DNA of 64,000 bases from contig CALHGE010000008.1 in assembly GCA_938029725.1 (NCBI GenBank), positions 1 through 64,000 of the forward strand. Direction: 5' to 3'. A model generated the notes under the pieces. The model saw nothing but the letters and a program-made list of their open reading frames with translations, had not been told where the DNA came from and did no database searches. The DNA comes from an uncultured Flavobacteriaceae bacterium (GTDB lineage: Bacteria > Bacteroidota > Bacteroidia > Flavobacteriales > Flavobacteriaceae). Shown in pieces: positions 16,867 to 26,553 of the stretch. Every line of letters begins with the position of its first letter. Within the stretch, counting starts at the first letter, position 1. A program made the translations under genes and the position numbers.

Positions 16867-17697
16867 ATGACTATTAACTGCAAAGGCGAACTCATAGATT
16901 TGAGTCAACCCAAAATAATGGGGATTCTCAATGTTACTCCTGATTCCTTTTTTGATGGCGGAAAATACAAAGAAGAAAAGGCCATTATTTTACAAACAGA
17001 AAAAATGCTTTCGGAAGGAGCCACATTTATTGATATAGGCGCCTATAGTTCGAGACCAGGAGCTAAAGACATTTCAAAAGAAGAAGAATTACTGCGAATT
17101 TTTCCAATAGTCAAGGTACTTCTAAAGGAATTTCCAAAAATCTTGCTATCTATTGATACTTTTAGAAGTAAAATAGCATCAAAATGTTTGGACGCAGGTG
17201 CAGCACTTATTAATGATATTTCTGCGGGCAGGCTTGACAAAGACATGTTTTCTATTATTGCAAAACACAAAGTACCCTATATCATGATGCATATGAAAGG
17301 TACACCTCAGACGATGCAAAAAGAGACTACCTACGAAAATCTTCTAACCGATGTTCTTTATTATTTTTCAGAAAGAGTTAGTTCCGCCAGAGCGGCAGGT
17401 ATACATGACCTCGTTCTTGACCCGGGGTTTGGCTTTGCCAAAACCACTGAACAAAACTTTGAACTTTTACAAAAATTTGATTTGTTTCAAACTTTAAACC
17501 TACCTATACTGGCAGGTTTAAGCAGAAAATCGATGATTTACAAAACCCTTGAGACGAATGCAGAAGATGCTTTAAACGGCACTACTGCCCTCAACATGGT
17601 AGCTTTGAGCAAAGGAGCCAATATTCTAAGAGTTCATGACGTTAAAGAAGCAGTAGCGTGTGTGAAACTCCACAAAAGCATCATAAATGGTTCTTAA
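16867..17697 (+). CDS. folP: Dihydropteroate synthase
   Basis: This 276-residue TIM barrel has the DHPS signatures KIMGILNVTPDSFFDGGKY (residues about 16-34), FIDIGAYSSRPGA, SIDTFRS, ALINDISAG, MMHMKGTPQTM and LDPGFGFAKTTEQN, ending with the lysine loop LAGLSRKSMIY. It joins p-aminobenzoate to hydroxymethyl-dihydropterin pyrophosphate in folate synthesis. The next gene on the strand, 83 bases on, is cdaA, a pairing common in Bacteroidota. It is divergent from the DUF1599 gene. Confidence 0.96.
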   Translation: MTINCKGELIDLSQPKIMGILNVTPDSFFDGGKYKEEKAIILQTEKMLSEGATFIDIGAYSSRPGAKDISKEEELLRIFPIVKVLLKEFPKILLSIDTFRSKIASKCLDAGAALINDISAGRLDKDMFSIIAKHKVPYIMMHMKGTPQTMQKETTYENLLTDVLYYFSERVSSARAAGIHDLVLDPGFGFAKTTEQNFELLQKFDLFQTLNLPILAGLSRKSMIYKTLETNAEDALNGTTALNMVALSKGANILRVHDVKEAVACVKLHKSIINGS

Positions 17698-17780
17698 TAA
17701 ACAGTTCATTTTACATATCGATTTATTTAATTTGACTTATTGGGGTCTTATTTCCTAATTTCACCAAAACCGTAACCAAA

Positions 17781-18566
17781 TTGGATTTTCTAAATTTTAT
17801 TGATCTTAAGATCACCGATCTAATTGACATCGTTCTGGTGGCCGTCTTACTGTACTACATCTACAAGTTAGTTCGGGGCTCAGTTGCCATTAACATTTTC
17901 ATTGGAATTGTGATCGTTTGGGGTTTTTGGAAACTCACCGAGCTCTTAGGAATGAAAATGATAAGCAGCATGGTAGGCGCCTTTATGCAAGTCGGATTGA
18001 TTGCATTGATCATTGTATTTCAACAAGAGATACGAAAGTTTCTATTGATGATTGGTTCAACCAATTTTTCAAACAAACGCAGTTTTCTTAAACACTTCAA
18101 ATTTTTAAAACAAGAAGGAATCGCAACTAGTATTGATGTAGATGCACTATTGCATGCGTGTCAAAACATGTCTACAACGCGTACAGGAGCACTTTTTGTG
18201 ATTGAGCAAAAACATTCCCTAGATTTTATAAAATCTTCAGGTGATAAGATGTATATCGAAATTACTCAACCCATTATTGAAAGTATTTTTTATAAGAATA
18301 GTCCGCTGCATGATGGTGCGGCAATTATTGTTAACAACTATATTGTTGCTACCCGGGCTATTTTACCCGTTTCAAATGAGCGCGGAATTCCACTTCACTA
18401 TGGCCTTCGTCATAGAGCTGCAGTGGGTATCACTGAAAAAACCGATGCAGTTGCGTTGGTGGTCAGCGAGGAAACTGGAAACATTTCCTATATTAAAAAT
18501 GGAGGTTTTGTGAAATTTAAAGATTTGACTGAACTATCAGCGATACTAAAGGAAGATTTGATATAA
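17781..18566 (+). CDS. cdaA: Diadenylate cyclase CdaA (TTG start)
   Basis: A 261-residue membrane-bound enzyme making cyclic di-AMP from two ATP. Three N-terminal TM helices (IDIVLVAVLLYYIYKLV, INIFIGIVIVWGFWKL, MVGAFMQVGLIALIIVFQ) precede a DAC (DisA_N) domain with the active-site motifs SPLHDGAAIIV (DGA) and LRHRAAVG (RHR). The frame has no ATG before codon 58, which lies beyond the first two helices, so translation must start at the TTG at 17781 (LDFLNFIDLK, read as Met). It probably regulates osmolyte and potassium balance via c-di-AMP, as in other phyla. It follows folP. Confidence 0.93.
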   Translation: MDFLNFIDLKITDLIDIVLVAVLLYYIYKLVRGSVAINIFIGIVIVWGFWKLTELLGMKMISSMVGAFMQVGLIALIIVFQQEIRKFLLMIGSTNFSNKRSFLKHFKFLKQEGIATSIDVDALLHACQNMSTTRTGALFVIEQKHSLDFIKSSGDKMYIEITQPIIESIFYKNSPLHDGAAIIVNNYIVATRAILPVSNERGIPLHYGLRHRAAVGITEKTDAVALVVSEETGNISYIKNGGFVKFKDLTELSAILKEDLI

Positions 18567-18570
18567 TACC

Positions 18571-19350
18571 ATGGTGTGTAAAAACTGTAGCTTTCCCATA
18601 CGAACTGATCATTCTTTCTGCTCAAACTGTGGAGCTAAAGTCATTCGCAATAGGCTTAGTTTTAAAAATCTTTGGTTCGATATCTCGGAACGTTATTTTA
18701 ATCTCGACAATACTTTTATAAAAACTTTCTGGCACCTCTTTACTAAACCAGAAGTGGTCATAGGAGATTACATTGATGGCGTACGAAAAAAATATTTGAA
18801 TCCTATCAGCTATTTTGGTATTGCACTTACTTTGTCGGGAATATTGGTGTTTTTTATTAAGAATTTTTTTATTGACTCAATTGATTTTGAAGAGAATTTT
18901 GGAGGCACCAACCAAGACTTCGTAACCAAATGGAAAGATATATCCTTCGATTACTCATCACTTTTTTTTGTAAGTTATTTGCCCTTAATAGCCATTTCTT
19001 CGTTTCTTGTTTTCAATAAGAGAAACTTCAATTTTACCGAACATGTGATTTTGGGAATATACATTCTCGCACATTACAGCATTGTTAGTTTCGCAATCAG
19101 TTTAGGCTGTTTACTTATTTCTCCAGAAAGCTACCTTGCTTTCTCGCAAGTATTTACACTAATATTATTGGCTTACTTTATATATGTATTTCAACGTTGC
19201 AACAGCTACAAACCTGGAAAACTAGTCTTAAAAACACTATTGTTTTCCACCGTACTAATAGTACTTTTCTTCCTTTTGATCATTCTGGTGATGATTCTGC
19301 TCTTTGTAACCGGAGTACTTCAGCCTTCTGACTTCGCATCTCCCAAATAA
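18571..19350 (+). CDS. DUF3667-type membrane protein with N-terminal zinc ribbon
   Basis: This 259-residue protein opens with CKNCSFPIRTDHSFCSNCG, a four-Cys zinc ribbon (residues about 3-22). Then comes TFWHLFTKPEVVIGDYIDG with RKKYLNPISYFGIA, the hallmark of DUF3667 proteins, followed by five hydrophobic segments. Function is unknown. It begins 4 bases after the cdaA stop, so it is probably in the folP-cdaA operon and may be linked to membrane homeostasis or c-di-AMP; that link is positional only. It converges on the ABC exporter with 1 base between stops. Confidence 0.82.
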   Translation: MVCKNCSFPIRTDHSFCSNCGAKVIRNRLSFKNLWFDISERYFNLDNTFIKTFWHLFTKPEVVIGDYIDGVRKKYLNPISYFGIALTLSGILVFFIKNFFIDSIDFEENFGGTNQDFVTKWKDISFDYSSLFFVSYLPLIAISSFLVFNKRNFNFTEHVILGIYILAHYSIVSFAISLGCLLISPESYLAFSQVFTLILLAYFIYVFQRCNSYKPGKLVLKTLLFSTVLIVLFFLLIILVMILLFVTGVLQPSDFASPK

Positions 19351-19351
19351 G

Positions 19352-21118
19352 CTAAGCCACATCCTCAGCCAAAAACTGAGCCTCATACAAATTGCTGTAG
19401 TAACCTCCTGCTTTTAGAAGTTCTTTATGCGTGCCTGTCTCCACAATTTTACCGGCGTCCATAACAATAATTTTATCGGCTTTTTTGATGGTTGCCAATC
19501 GGTGGGCAATTATAATTGAGGTTCGCCCTTCAGTAATTTTTTCTGTTGCCCTCTGTATTAATTGTTCAGAATAGGTATCTACAGAGGAGGTAGCTTCATC
19601 TAATACCAATATACTAGGATTGCTTACATAAGCCCTTAAGAAAGCAATCAACTGACGCTGTCCGCTTGAGAGCATCGTGCCTCGTTCTTTTACATTGTAT
19701 CCATAGCCACCTGGCAGACTTGTTATAAACTCATCTACTCCAATTTGTTTGGCTGCGTTTTCAATCATTCTTACTGTAATCGACTCATCTTTCAAACTAA
19801 TATTATTCGCAATAGTGTCAGCAAACAGAAATACATCTTGCAATACAACAGCAATATGCTTCCGCAATGATGCCAATGAATATTCTTTTATATCAATTTC
19901 GTCTACCAAAATACTTCCAGAGTTTATTTCATAAAAACGATTCAGTAAATTGATTATGGTTGATTTTCCGGCACCCGTAGCTCCTACTATGGCTATAGTT
20001 TCTCCTGCTTTCACATCAAAAGAAATTCCATGTAAAACCTCTTCATCTTCCAAATACCCGAAGCGTACATCGGAAAATTTAATATTTCCTTTAATATCTT
20101 CTTTAACAAGCGTGCCCACATCTTGAATATTACTTTGGGTATCTAGTATTTTAAAAACGCGGTTAGCCGCAACCATGCCCATTTGAAGCGTATTGAACTT
20201 GTCTGCAATCTGACGCAGTGGCCTGAACAACATATCGATGAGCAGTATAAAAGCGAAGATCGTTCCAAACTCTTCCTGCCCTAAACCTGAGACGTTCTGA
20301 AGACCGCCATACCAAACGACAAGCCCTACCCCTATTGAAGAGACAATTTCAGCAATCGGAAAAAAGATGGAGTTGTACCATACCGTCTTCAACCAGGCAT
20401 TTTGATGCTTTTCATTAATTTCGCGAAATTTCTCGCTTTCTATCTTTTCTCTTGTAAATAGCTGAACGATTTTCATACCCGTAATTCGTTCTTGTACAAA
20501 AGAATTCAGATTCGAAACCTGAGCACGAACCTCAATAAAAGCAACTTTCATCGCTTTCTGAAAGAGGCGAGTTGCATACATAATCACAGGCAGTATCGCA
20601 AAAACAATTAGGGCCAAGCGCCAGTTGATAATTAACATTACGGTAGCCGCCACCAACATTTTCAGTAGGTCAGCAACGATAACGAAAAAACCTTGACTAA
20701 ATATTTCACCAATACGTTGCATATCAGCAACCGCCCGCGTAACTAAAACACCTAATGAAGAACTGTCAAAATACTTCATGCGAAACCCTAACATGTGTTT
20801 GAAAAGGTTAATTCGAATATCTTTGATAACCGACTCTCCTAACCAATTCGCATAATAATTAAAGAGCAACTGAGAGGTCACCTGTGCAAAAAGAACAGCC
20901 AGCATAGCTAAGGTCAACCCTAGTAGTTTTTCTTCATTACTCTTTCTAATAGCTTCATCAATAATTTCACGCAGCAGCAGCGGGGTAAGAATAGCGAAAC
21001 AAGAGATAAGAATAGCCATCAAAGCGACGCCGTAAAAGGTAACTTTATACGGTCGCGTATGAACTAATAAGCGCTTGAATAAGCGTTTATCAAATGCTTT
21101 TCCTGAGTCTTTATCCAT
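19352..21118 (-). CDS. ABC exporter, fused permease/ATPase (MsbA-like)
   Basis: A 588-residue half-transporter with six TM helices (about 1-310) and a C-terminal nucleotide-binding domain: Walker A VGATGAGKSTIINLL, Q-loop AVVLQDVFLF, signature MLSSGQRQLIAFLRA, Walker B ILVLDEATSSVDT and switch IIAHRLATI. It would act as a homodimer in the inner membrane. Family members export lipids, peptides or drugs; the substrate here cannot be read from sequence. Its ATG overlaps the end of truA by 8 bases, showing translational coupling, an order common in Flavobacteriia. Confidence 0.92.
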   Translation of the reverse strand: MDKDSGKAFDKRLFKRLLVHTRPYKVTFYGVALMAILISCFAILTPLLLREIIDEAIRKSNEEKLLGLTLAMLAVLFAQVTSQLLFNYYANWLGESVIKDIRINLFKHMLGFRMKYFDSSSLGVLVTRAVADMQRIGEIFSQGFFVIVADLLKMLVAATVMLIINWRLALIVFAILPVIMYATRLFQKAMKVAFIEVRAQVSNLNSFVQERITGMKIVQLFTREKIESEKFREINEKHQNAWLKTVWYNSIFFPIAEIVSSIGVGLVVWYGGLQNVSGLGQEEFGTIFAFILLIDMLFRPLRQIADKFNTLQMGMVAANRVFKILDTQSNIQDVGTLVKEDIKGNIKFSDVRFGYLEDEEVLHGISFDVKAGETIAIVGATGAGKSTIINLLNRFYEINSGSILVDEIDIKEYSLASLRKHIAVVLQDVFLFADTIANNISLKDESITVRMIENAAKQIGVDEFITSLPGGYGYNVKERGTMLSSGQRQLIAFLRAYVSNPSILVLDEATSSVDTYSEQLIQRATEKITEGRTSIIIAHRLATIKKADKIIVMDAGKIVETGTHKELLKAGGYYSNLYEAQFLAEDVA

Positions 21119-21863
21119 GTTTTTTGGTGATGGTATGGGGATAGCTAATGTCTGTCAAATATAATCCTTTTGCCGGTACTGAATAGCCAGCATTGCTTCG
21201 GTTCTTACTATTTATGATTGATTTAACATCGGCTAAAGTTGACTTTCCTGTACCAACATCTAGAAGGGTACCTACAATGGCTCTTACCATATTTCGAAGA
21301 AAGCGATTTGCCGCAATAGTAAAGACTAATACATCCTCTTTTTGGGTCCAAACCGCAGATTCAATAGTACACAAATAAGTATATACATCAGTGTTCGCTT
21401 TTGAAAAACATTGAAAATCATCGAATTCAGTAAGAAGAGCGGCCGCTTGATTCATTTTTTCGATATCCAAATTATGCTTCACATAATGCGCCCCATCGGT
21501 ATAAAAGGGGTTCTTAGTCTGCGTTATCCAATATTCATAGGTTCGTTGCGTAGCATCAAAGCGCGCATGAGCCTGCTCAGAAACCTCAAATATAGCTTGC
21601 ACTGCTATATCGACCGGAAGCAAGGAATTTAACTTATAGATTACATCTGCTAGGTCTTTAATTTCAGTCACTTCAAAATGCGCAAACATTTGCTTCGCGT
21701 GCACACCAGCATCTGTGCGCCCCGCACCCATTAAAGAGACATCAGTGCGCAGAAGCGTTGAAAAAGCTTTTTCCAAAACCTGTTGAACACTTATAGCGTT
21801 CGGCTGATTTTGCCAACCGTGATAGGCTTTTCCGTTATATGAAAATTGAACAAAATATCTCAA
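21111..21863 (-). CDS. truA: tRNA pseudouridine(38-40) synthase TruA
   Basis: A 250-residue enzyme with the TruA motifs FSYNGKAYHGWQNQP, LMGAGRTDAGVHAKQM (catalytic Asp), FDATQRTYEYWI and FLRNMVRAIVGTLLDVG. It makes pseudouridine at positions 38-40 of the anticodon arm of tRNAs. Length is normal. The downstream ABC gene overlaps its 3' end. A candidate -7 box lies 22 bases upstream of its start. Confidence 0.95.
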   Translation of the reverse strand: MRYFVQFSYNGKAYHGWQNQPNAISVQQVLEKAFSTLLRTDVSLMGAGRTDAGVHAKQMFAHFEVTEIKDLADVIYKLNSLLPVDIAVQAIFEVSEQAHARFDATQRTYEYWITQTKNPFYTDGAHYVKHNLDIEKMNQAAALLTEFDDFQCFSKANTDVYTYLCTIESAVWTQKEDVLVFTIAANRFLRNMVRAIVGTLLDVGTGKSTLADVKSIINSKNRSNAGYSVPAKGLYLTDISYPHTITKKHG

Positions 21864-21873
21864 AGGTATTTTT

Positions 21874-21892
21874 TAGCTTTGCTGCAAAGATA
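21874..21892. promoter_or_regulatory. Adjacent divergent -7 boxes for truA and the yfcE-like gene
   Basis: TAGCTTTG on the plus strand (21874-21881) and TATCTTTG on the minus strand (21892-21885) both fit TAnnTTTG. They lie 3 bases apart in the short intergenic region. RNA polymerase could not occupy both at once, so the two genes may be mutually exclusive at initiation. No good -33 TTG is seen for either at standard spacing. Confidence 0.35.
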
Positions 21893-21939
21893 GATGACCG
21901 TTCTGAATTCTAAAGTCAGAATTAACAATTCCACCAAAA

Positions 21940-22437
21940 ATGAAAAAAATCTTATTGCTGTCAGATACGCATTCTCATATCGATGAAGCTATTCTGAAAT
22001 ATGTGCGCCAAGCAGATGAAGTATGGCATGCAGGAGATATTGGTAGTCTAGCCGTTACGGATGCCCTGGCAAAAATCAAACCCCTACGGGCTGTTTTCGG
22101 AAACATTGACAACCATATTATTCAAAAGGAGTACCCGCTAAATAATCGTTTTATGTGTGAAGGCGTTGCTGTTTTAATGACCCATATTGGTGGGTACCCA
22201 CCAAAATATAATGGGCGCACAAGAAAGATGGTTAAAGAAAATCCGCCAAAGCTTTTTATCAGTGGACATTCACATATTCTTAAAGTAATGTGGGATAAAC
22301 CCATCGGAGTTTTACACATGAACCCCGGGGCTTGCGGTAAGCACGGTTTTCACCAAGTACGCACCATGTTGCGTTTTGTTATTGATGGGGCCGATATAAA
22401 GGATTTAGAGATTGTGGAATTAGGAAAGCGCGGGTAA
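21940..22437 (+). CDS. YfcE/MJ0936-type metallophosphoesterase
   Basis: This 165-residue calcineurin-like phosphoesterase has the full set of metal ligands: LLSDTHSH (DxH), EVWHAGDIGS (GD), VFGNIDNH (GNxD/H), MTHIGGYPP (H) and FISGHSHILK (GHSH). YfcE homologues act as small-substrate phosphodiesterases with manganese, but the natural substrate is unknown. It is divergent from truA and ends before a strong shared terminator. Confidence 0.92.
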   Translation: MKKILLLSDTHSHIDEAILKYVRQADEVWHAGDIGSLAVTDALAKIKPLRAVFGNIDNHIIQKEYPLNNRFMCEGVAVLMTHIGGYPPKYNGRTRKMVKENPPKLFISGHSHILKVMWDKPIGVLHMNPGACGKHGFHQVRTMLRFVIDGADIKDLEIVELGKRG

Positions 22438-22537
22438 CTCTAATCTACCCAAAGCATTGTCTTTCAAAGATGATTTGCATAAGCCACTAGCTACTAAGAC
22501 AATGCTAGTGCTGCCTTCGCAAAAAAATAATCATAAA

Positions 22538-22563
22538 AAACCCAGGGAACAACCCCTGGGTTT
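22538..22563. terminator. Bidirectional terminator between yfcE-like and DUF4293 genes
   Basis: A 10-bp stem AAACCCAGGG/CCCTGGGTTT (22538-22547 with 22554-22563) has a 6-base loop and an A-run to its left. It lies between convergent genes. The T-run is good on the minus strand, so it mainly serves the DUF4293 gene. Confidence 0.75.
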
Positions 22564-22593
22564 CACGCACTAATACATACTAAGATGTTAGGT

Positions 22594-23004
22594 TTAACGT
22601 AAACGATCTACAGATTTTACAAGATCTTCATCCTTCTTTATAGCTCTGTTGGCCAGAACTAAAAAAACGATAGAAAATACAGGAGTGAGCATCCCAATAC
22701 CCTTCTCAGAAACCAAAGTTTCTCCGGATAAGTTTAGCGATCGGTAAACGAAAAATCCTAGTAAAAAAAGATTTAATATCATGTTCAATCTGTTGATAAC
22801 AAATTGATTTTTTCTGTTTTTAAATAAAAATATTGAAATAAGGGCTAGCGCTGCTACAAGATAAAATAGGCTCGCTATCCACATTTCATTTTTCGCAAAG
22901 AATTCATTCCCGTCCGAATCTAACCACAAGTACGCGAAATACGGAAGAAGCGCTCCTAAAAGCACCACTATGGTCAAATAAATGGTTTGTATTCTCTGAA
23001 TCAT
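22594..23004 (-). CDS. DUF4293 family membrane protein
   Basis: This 136-residue protein has four TM helices and the typical opening MIQRIQTIYLTIVVLLGAL, then ALALISIFLFKNRKNQFVINRLNMILNLFLLGFFVYR and a charged end (NRAIKKDEDLVKSVDRLR). This is DUF4293, a Bacteroidota-restricted family of unknown function regularly found next to rho. Here it is divergent from rho by 196 bases, as usual. Confidence 0.9.
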   Translation of the reverse strand: MIQRIQTIYLTIVVLLGALLPYFAYLWLDSDGNEFFAKNEMWIASLFYLVAALALISIFLFKNRKNQFVINRLNMILNLFLLGFFVYRSLNLSGETLVSEKGIGMLTPVFSIVFLVLANRAIKKDEDLVKSVDRLR

Positions 23005-23200
23005 TAGGTTTTAACAACTTTAGACTACAAAAATACGGGTCTTTTTAAAAAATATACCTTCATTCCTAAAAATAATTTGTAATATTGTTACGTTATAAAG
23101 TAACAGCACTCACCAAAGGGATATCTTTCCCACTTAGTATTCAAAAAACAACATACTTCTTATTATTTTTTCCAAATACGTATAATACATACCACACTTA

Positions 23201-24871
23201 ATGTTTGAGATTTCAGATTTAAAATCAAAAAAGCTTCCTGAGCTTCAGGAAATTGCTAAGGGTTTAAATGTACCAAAGTACAAAACCCAAAAAAAACTAG
23301 ACTTAGTTTACCAAATTTTAGACGTGCAAGCCGCCAATCCTAAGGCCGTTGCTGAAGTTGCCCCTGCTGCAACCACTAGTACCACAGAAGAAAAACCTAA
23401 GCCAAAACCGAGGCCAAGACCCCGTGCTCGAGTTGCAAAAGAAGAAAAAAAGGAAGAGGCCACCGTAGCAACTGAAACTCCTGTTGCTGCTGAGACTCCA
23501 GTAACTTCTGAGACAAAAACAGAAGATACTGTAACCGAAGTAGTCAAAGCAGAGACAAAAACACCTCGGCCGAGACCGCGTCCGCGCCCACAAGTAGCAC
23601 CTAATAGCAATCAGAAAAGAGAGCCACAGAAAAATTTACAAAATAAAAATCAAAACAACACTCCTAATAAGAAGCCTCAACAACAAAAAGGCAGAGAGGA
23701 TAAGAACAATTTTGATAAAGATTTAAAAAACAGGTATAAAGAGCCAGAGTACGAATTTGACAGCATCATCGCGAGTGAAGGTGTGCTTGATATCATGCAA
23801 GATGGCTATGGTTTCTTACGTTCTTCTGACTACAACTACTTGTCTTCTCCTGACGACATTTATGTATCACAATCACAGATTCGTTTATTCGGATTAAAAA
23901 CAGGAGATACCGTTCTAGGAAACGTTCGCCCCCCGAAAGAAGGGGAAAAATATTTTCCATTAATAAAGGTGAATAGAATTAACGGAATCGACCCAAAAAT
24001 TGTTAGAGACCGTGTTTCTTTTGAGCACTTAACACCGCTATTTCCAGAAGAAAAATTCAATTTAGCCGAACGCCAAAGCACGATATCAACACGTATCATA
24101 GATTTGTTTTCTCCAATCGGAAAAGGACAAAGGGGCATGATTGTATCGCAACCTAAAACAGGTAAAACGATGCTCTTGAAGGATATTGCCAACGGAATAG
24201 CGGCCAATCATCCTGAAGTATACCAAATCATCCTTTTAATTGACGAACGCCCTGAAGAGGTGACTGACATGCAACGAAATGTGCAAGGTGAAGTTGTCGC
24301 TTCAACTTTCGACAAAGAGCCAACAGAACATGTACGTGTAGCAAATATTGTTCTTGAGAAAGCAAAGCGTTTGGTAGAATGTGGTCATGATGTGGTCATT
24401 CTTTTAGATTCGATAACCAGATTAGCAAGAGCTTACAACACCGTTCAACCTGCTTCAGGTAAAGTCTTAAGTGGTGGTGTTGATGCCAATGCTTTACATA
24501 AACCAAAACGTTTCTTTGGTGCTGCCCGAAATATTGAAGGTGGTGGATCTTTATCGATTATCGCTACTGCTTTAACCGATACCGGTTCAAAAATGGACGA
24601 AGTTATTTTTGAAGAATTCAAAGGAACTGGTAATATGGAACTGCAGTTAGATCGTAAGATATCTAACAGAAGAATCTTTCCAGCTATCGACCTCACCTCT
24701 TCAAGTACACGTAGAGAAGATTTGCTGCTAGACAAAGAAACTATTCAACGTATGTGGATTATGCGCAAGTATCTTGCTGACATGAACCCTGTAGAAGCGA
24801 TGGAATTTATTGAGCAACGTTTCAAGCAAACGAAAAACAATGAAGAATTCTTGATGACGATGAATCAATAA
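23201..24871 (+). CDS. rho: Transcription termination factor Rho with long disordered insert
   Basis: A 556-residue protein. Rho_N helix bundle (1-43, [17 protein letters not shown]) is followed by a low-complexity insert (about 44-185) rich in Pro, Arg, Lys, Glu, Asn and Gln with two PRPRPR-type tracts. Then come the RNA-binding cold-shock-like domain ([24 protein letters not shown]) and the RecA-type ATPase: Walker [25 protein letters not shown], Walker [19 protein letters not shown]-loop [14 protein letters not shown]-loop [15 protein letters not shown]. It is a hexameric RNA translocase that ends transcripts. The insert makes it longer than E. coli Rho (419 residues) and is a Bacteroidota feature; in Bacteroides such an insert has been reported to drive condensate formation. 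Confidence 0.97.
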   Translation: MFEISDLKSKKLPELQEIAKGLNVPKYKTQKKLDLVYQILDVQAANPKAVAEVAPAATTSTTEEKPKPKPRPRPRARVAKEEKKEEATVATETPVAAETPVTSETKTEDTVTEVVKAETKTPRPRPRPRPQVAPNSNQKREPQKNLQNKNQNNTPNKKPQQQKGREDKNNFDKDLKNRYKEPEYEFDSIIASEGVLDIMQDGYGFLRSSDYNYLSSPDDIYVSQSQIRLFGLKTGDTVLGNVRPPKEGEKYFPLIKVNRINGIDPKIVRDRVSFEHLTPLFPEEKFNLAERQSTISTRIIDLFSPIGKGQRGMIVSQPKTGKTMLLKDIANGIAANHPEVYQIILLIDERPEEVTDMQRNVQGEVVASTFDKEPTEHVRVANIVLEKAKRLVECGHDVVILLDSITRLARAYNTVQPASGKVLSGGVDANALHKPKRFFGAARNIEGGGSLSIIATALTDTGSKMDEVIFEEFKGTGNMELQLDRKISNRRIFPAIDLTSSSTRREDLLLDKETIQRMWIMRKYLADMNPVEAMEFIEQRFKQTKNNEEFLMTMNQ

Positions 24872-24892
24872 ACGGTCATCATTCAAAATTTC

Positions 24893-24928
24893 AACCCCCA
24901 ATACTTTAAAAGTATTGGGGGTTTTTTA
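24893..24928 (+). terminator. Intrinsic terminator of rho
   Basis: A stem of at least 13 bp with AACCCCCAATACT in its left arm (24893-24905) pairs with 24911-24923 and is followed by a T-run. It lies 20 bases after the rho stop codon. Confidence 0.88.
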
Positions 24929-25065
24929 TACGCTATTTTCTCAAGTACGCATTATTTCTTTAACTTTTTTCCTATTCCTGATATTTTAAAATACCTTTAA
25001 AGCAGCAAAAAAACTTCTTCCCCCAATTTTTGCTTTAGAAATACAACCATTAAAGCCCGTATACC

Positions 25066-25788
25066 ATGAAAAACCTTAGAAGAAATTGGTTTCCTCTTAC
25101 CTTTGCTTTTATTTTTATTTTATCAAGTTGTAATGAACAACACTCAATTGATAAAGCCGCTACACCAGTTGTTGCCCCTGAACAAATCGTATCGGTAAAA
25201 GATGCAAAGCTAATGTACGACACCTACAGCTCACGAAGAAAACCTTTAATACGGCACTATGAGGACTCCATCAATGCGCGAAATGGGAATGACAAGATGG
25301 AGCAAAACACGAAGAGCAACCCAACCAACAAAGCCGCCATTAAAGTTGATTCTTTCCCAGTTGCCAGATACGTGTATTATGACTACCAAACTATCAAAAA
25401 CTATTTGTCTTATATCGAAGAAGAGGCTAAAAACAAAGGAATTGAAATAGCTACTTTGCGTTTTTATTTCTCTAATTACCCAGAGAATATGCCCCTTACA
25501 AATGCGAAACCAAAACAAAATTCAATTTTTATAATGCCGACTATTAGCCAAGACAATAGAACTTTTGGCTACTTTTTGAATGACAAAGAACAACTTACAC
25601 TATTAAATGATGATCTAAGGCTTAGCAAAACAAGGTTCAAACCTGATTCTAAAAATTCAAAAATGAAAGCCTCTTTTCTGCCAGAATTTGAATCTTTGTC
25701 AATTAAGCCATCTTATACTTTATTTCAAGGAAGTAAGAGCTACATTCTAAATGAAGGCGGTGTTAGACCTCCTCCTTATGGTCAATAA
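25066..25788 (+). CDS. Lipoprotein of unknown function
   Basis: I do not recognise this 240-residue protein. The N-terminus is a lipoprotein signal (FAFIFILSSCNEQ, lipid Cys about 23). The rest is soluble and polar, with a region about 95-160 (VYYDYQTIKNYLSYIEEEAK, IATLRFYFSNYPENM, SIFIMPTI) and a C-terminal tail ending GGVRPPPYGQ. It precedes three paralogous membrane proteins, the first only 24 bases downstream, so it is probably part of the same operon and might be their extracytoplasmic partner; that is inference from position. Confidence 0.7.
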   Translation: MKNLRRNWFPLTFAFIFILSSCNEQHSIDKAATPVVAPEQIVSVKDAKLMYDTYSSRRKPLIRHYEDSINARNGNDKMEQNTKSNPTNKAAIKVDSFPVARYVYYDYQTIKNYLSYIEEEAKNKGIEIATLRFYFSNYPENMPLTNAKPKQNSIFIMPTISQDNRTFGYFLNDKEQLTLLNDDLRLSKTRFKPDSKNSKMKASFLPEFESLSIKPSYTLFQGSKSYILNEGGVRPPPYGQ

Positions 25789-25812
25789 TTGATAATTTTA
25801 CATACCTTATAA

Positions 25813-26493
25813 ATGAAATTACTTGACACTATGCTAGGTAACTCTTTTGTTGTTATTTATGCTATCACCCTAGTTTTGGCTTTATTTAGATATAAAAAAT
25901 ACTATGAAACCCCCTTGCAATATCTCCCTATTTTATTGCTTTACACCTTACTTAATGAAATTCTCGGCTTGCTTATAGTTAACTACGACTATTTCGATTT
26001 GTCTTTTGAATTAACCTACAGAAATTTCAATGTTGTAATTTATAGTATCTATAATGTTATTTTCTTCCTTTACTTCTATTATTTGTACAGCAATTATGCT
26101 GAAAACAAAAATTACAAAAAACAGATTTTAATAGCAAGCGCACTATTTTGCATTACAGCGGTGGTCAATGTCTTTCTCCAAGACATCACTACCGAACATC
26201 AAATTCTTACCTACCTTTTTGGAGGAAGCCTGTTAGTGTATTTTTCTGTTTCTTACATTTTTAAAAAATCGATTAAAACACCTGAAAATGACATTTTAAG
26301 TTGGATATCTTATGGTCTTATAATTTTCTTTACCGGGTATTTACCCATAAAAATTATTAGACACTTTAAGATAGAAAGTATAGATTATATGCTTATTTGG
26401 CGTACACACATGCTATTAATATTAGCAATGTATTCTTGTTTTATAATTGGATTTATTCGTCTGCGAAAAAAAATAAAAAAAACCAGCCCCTAA
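25813..26493 (+). CDS. Multi-pass membrane protein, tandem paralogue 1
   Basis: A 226-residue protein with six or seven hydrophobic helices: NSFVVIYAITLVLALFRYKK, YLPILLLYTLLNEILGLLI, YSIYNVIFFLYFYYLYSNY, and a last one ending LAMYSCFIIGFIRLRKK. It shares with the next two genes the order KKYxxTxLxxLPI, YTxLxEIxGxLI, YNVIFFLYFYYLY and the final R.H...I.MYxCFIIGF..LR. I know no named family for it. It lies 24 bases after the lipoprotein gene. The sequence differs more from copies 2 and 3 than they do from each other. Confidence 0.75.
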   Translation: MKLLDTMLGNSFVVIYAITLVLALFRYKKYYETPLQYLPILLLYTLLNEILGLLIVNYDYFDLSFELTYRNFNVVIYSIYNVIFFLYFYYLYSNYAENKNYKKQILIASALFCITAVVNVFLQDITTEHQILTYLFGGSLLVYFSVSYIFKKSIKTPENDILSWISYGLIIFFTGYLPIKIIRHFKIESIDYMLIWRTHMLLILAMYSCFIIGFIRLRKKIKKTSP

Positions 26494-26553
26494 GCCTGGT
26501 GTTTTAAACGAGCACTGACTCGAATAAAACCAGCTCAAAAAGAGCATTAAACC

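Noticed and set aside
18571-21118. Overlap suggesting a fused DUF3667-ABC unit
   Set aside because: The genes are convergent with one base between stops; nearness is not functional linkage.
23308-23610. Antisense open frames over the Rho insert
   Set aside because: They are composition shadows of the Pro/Arg/Glu-rich codons on the opposite strand.
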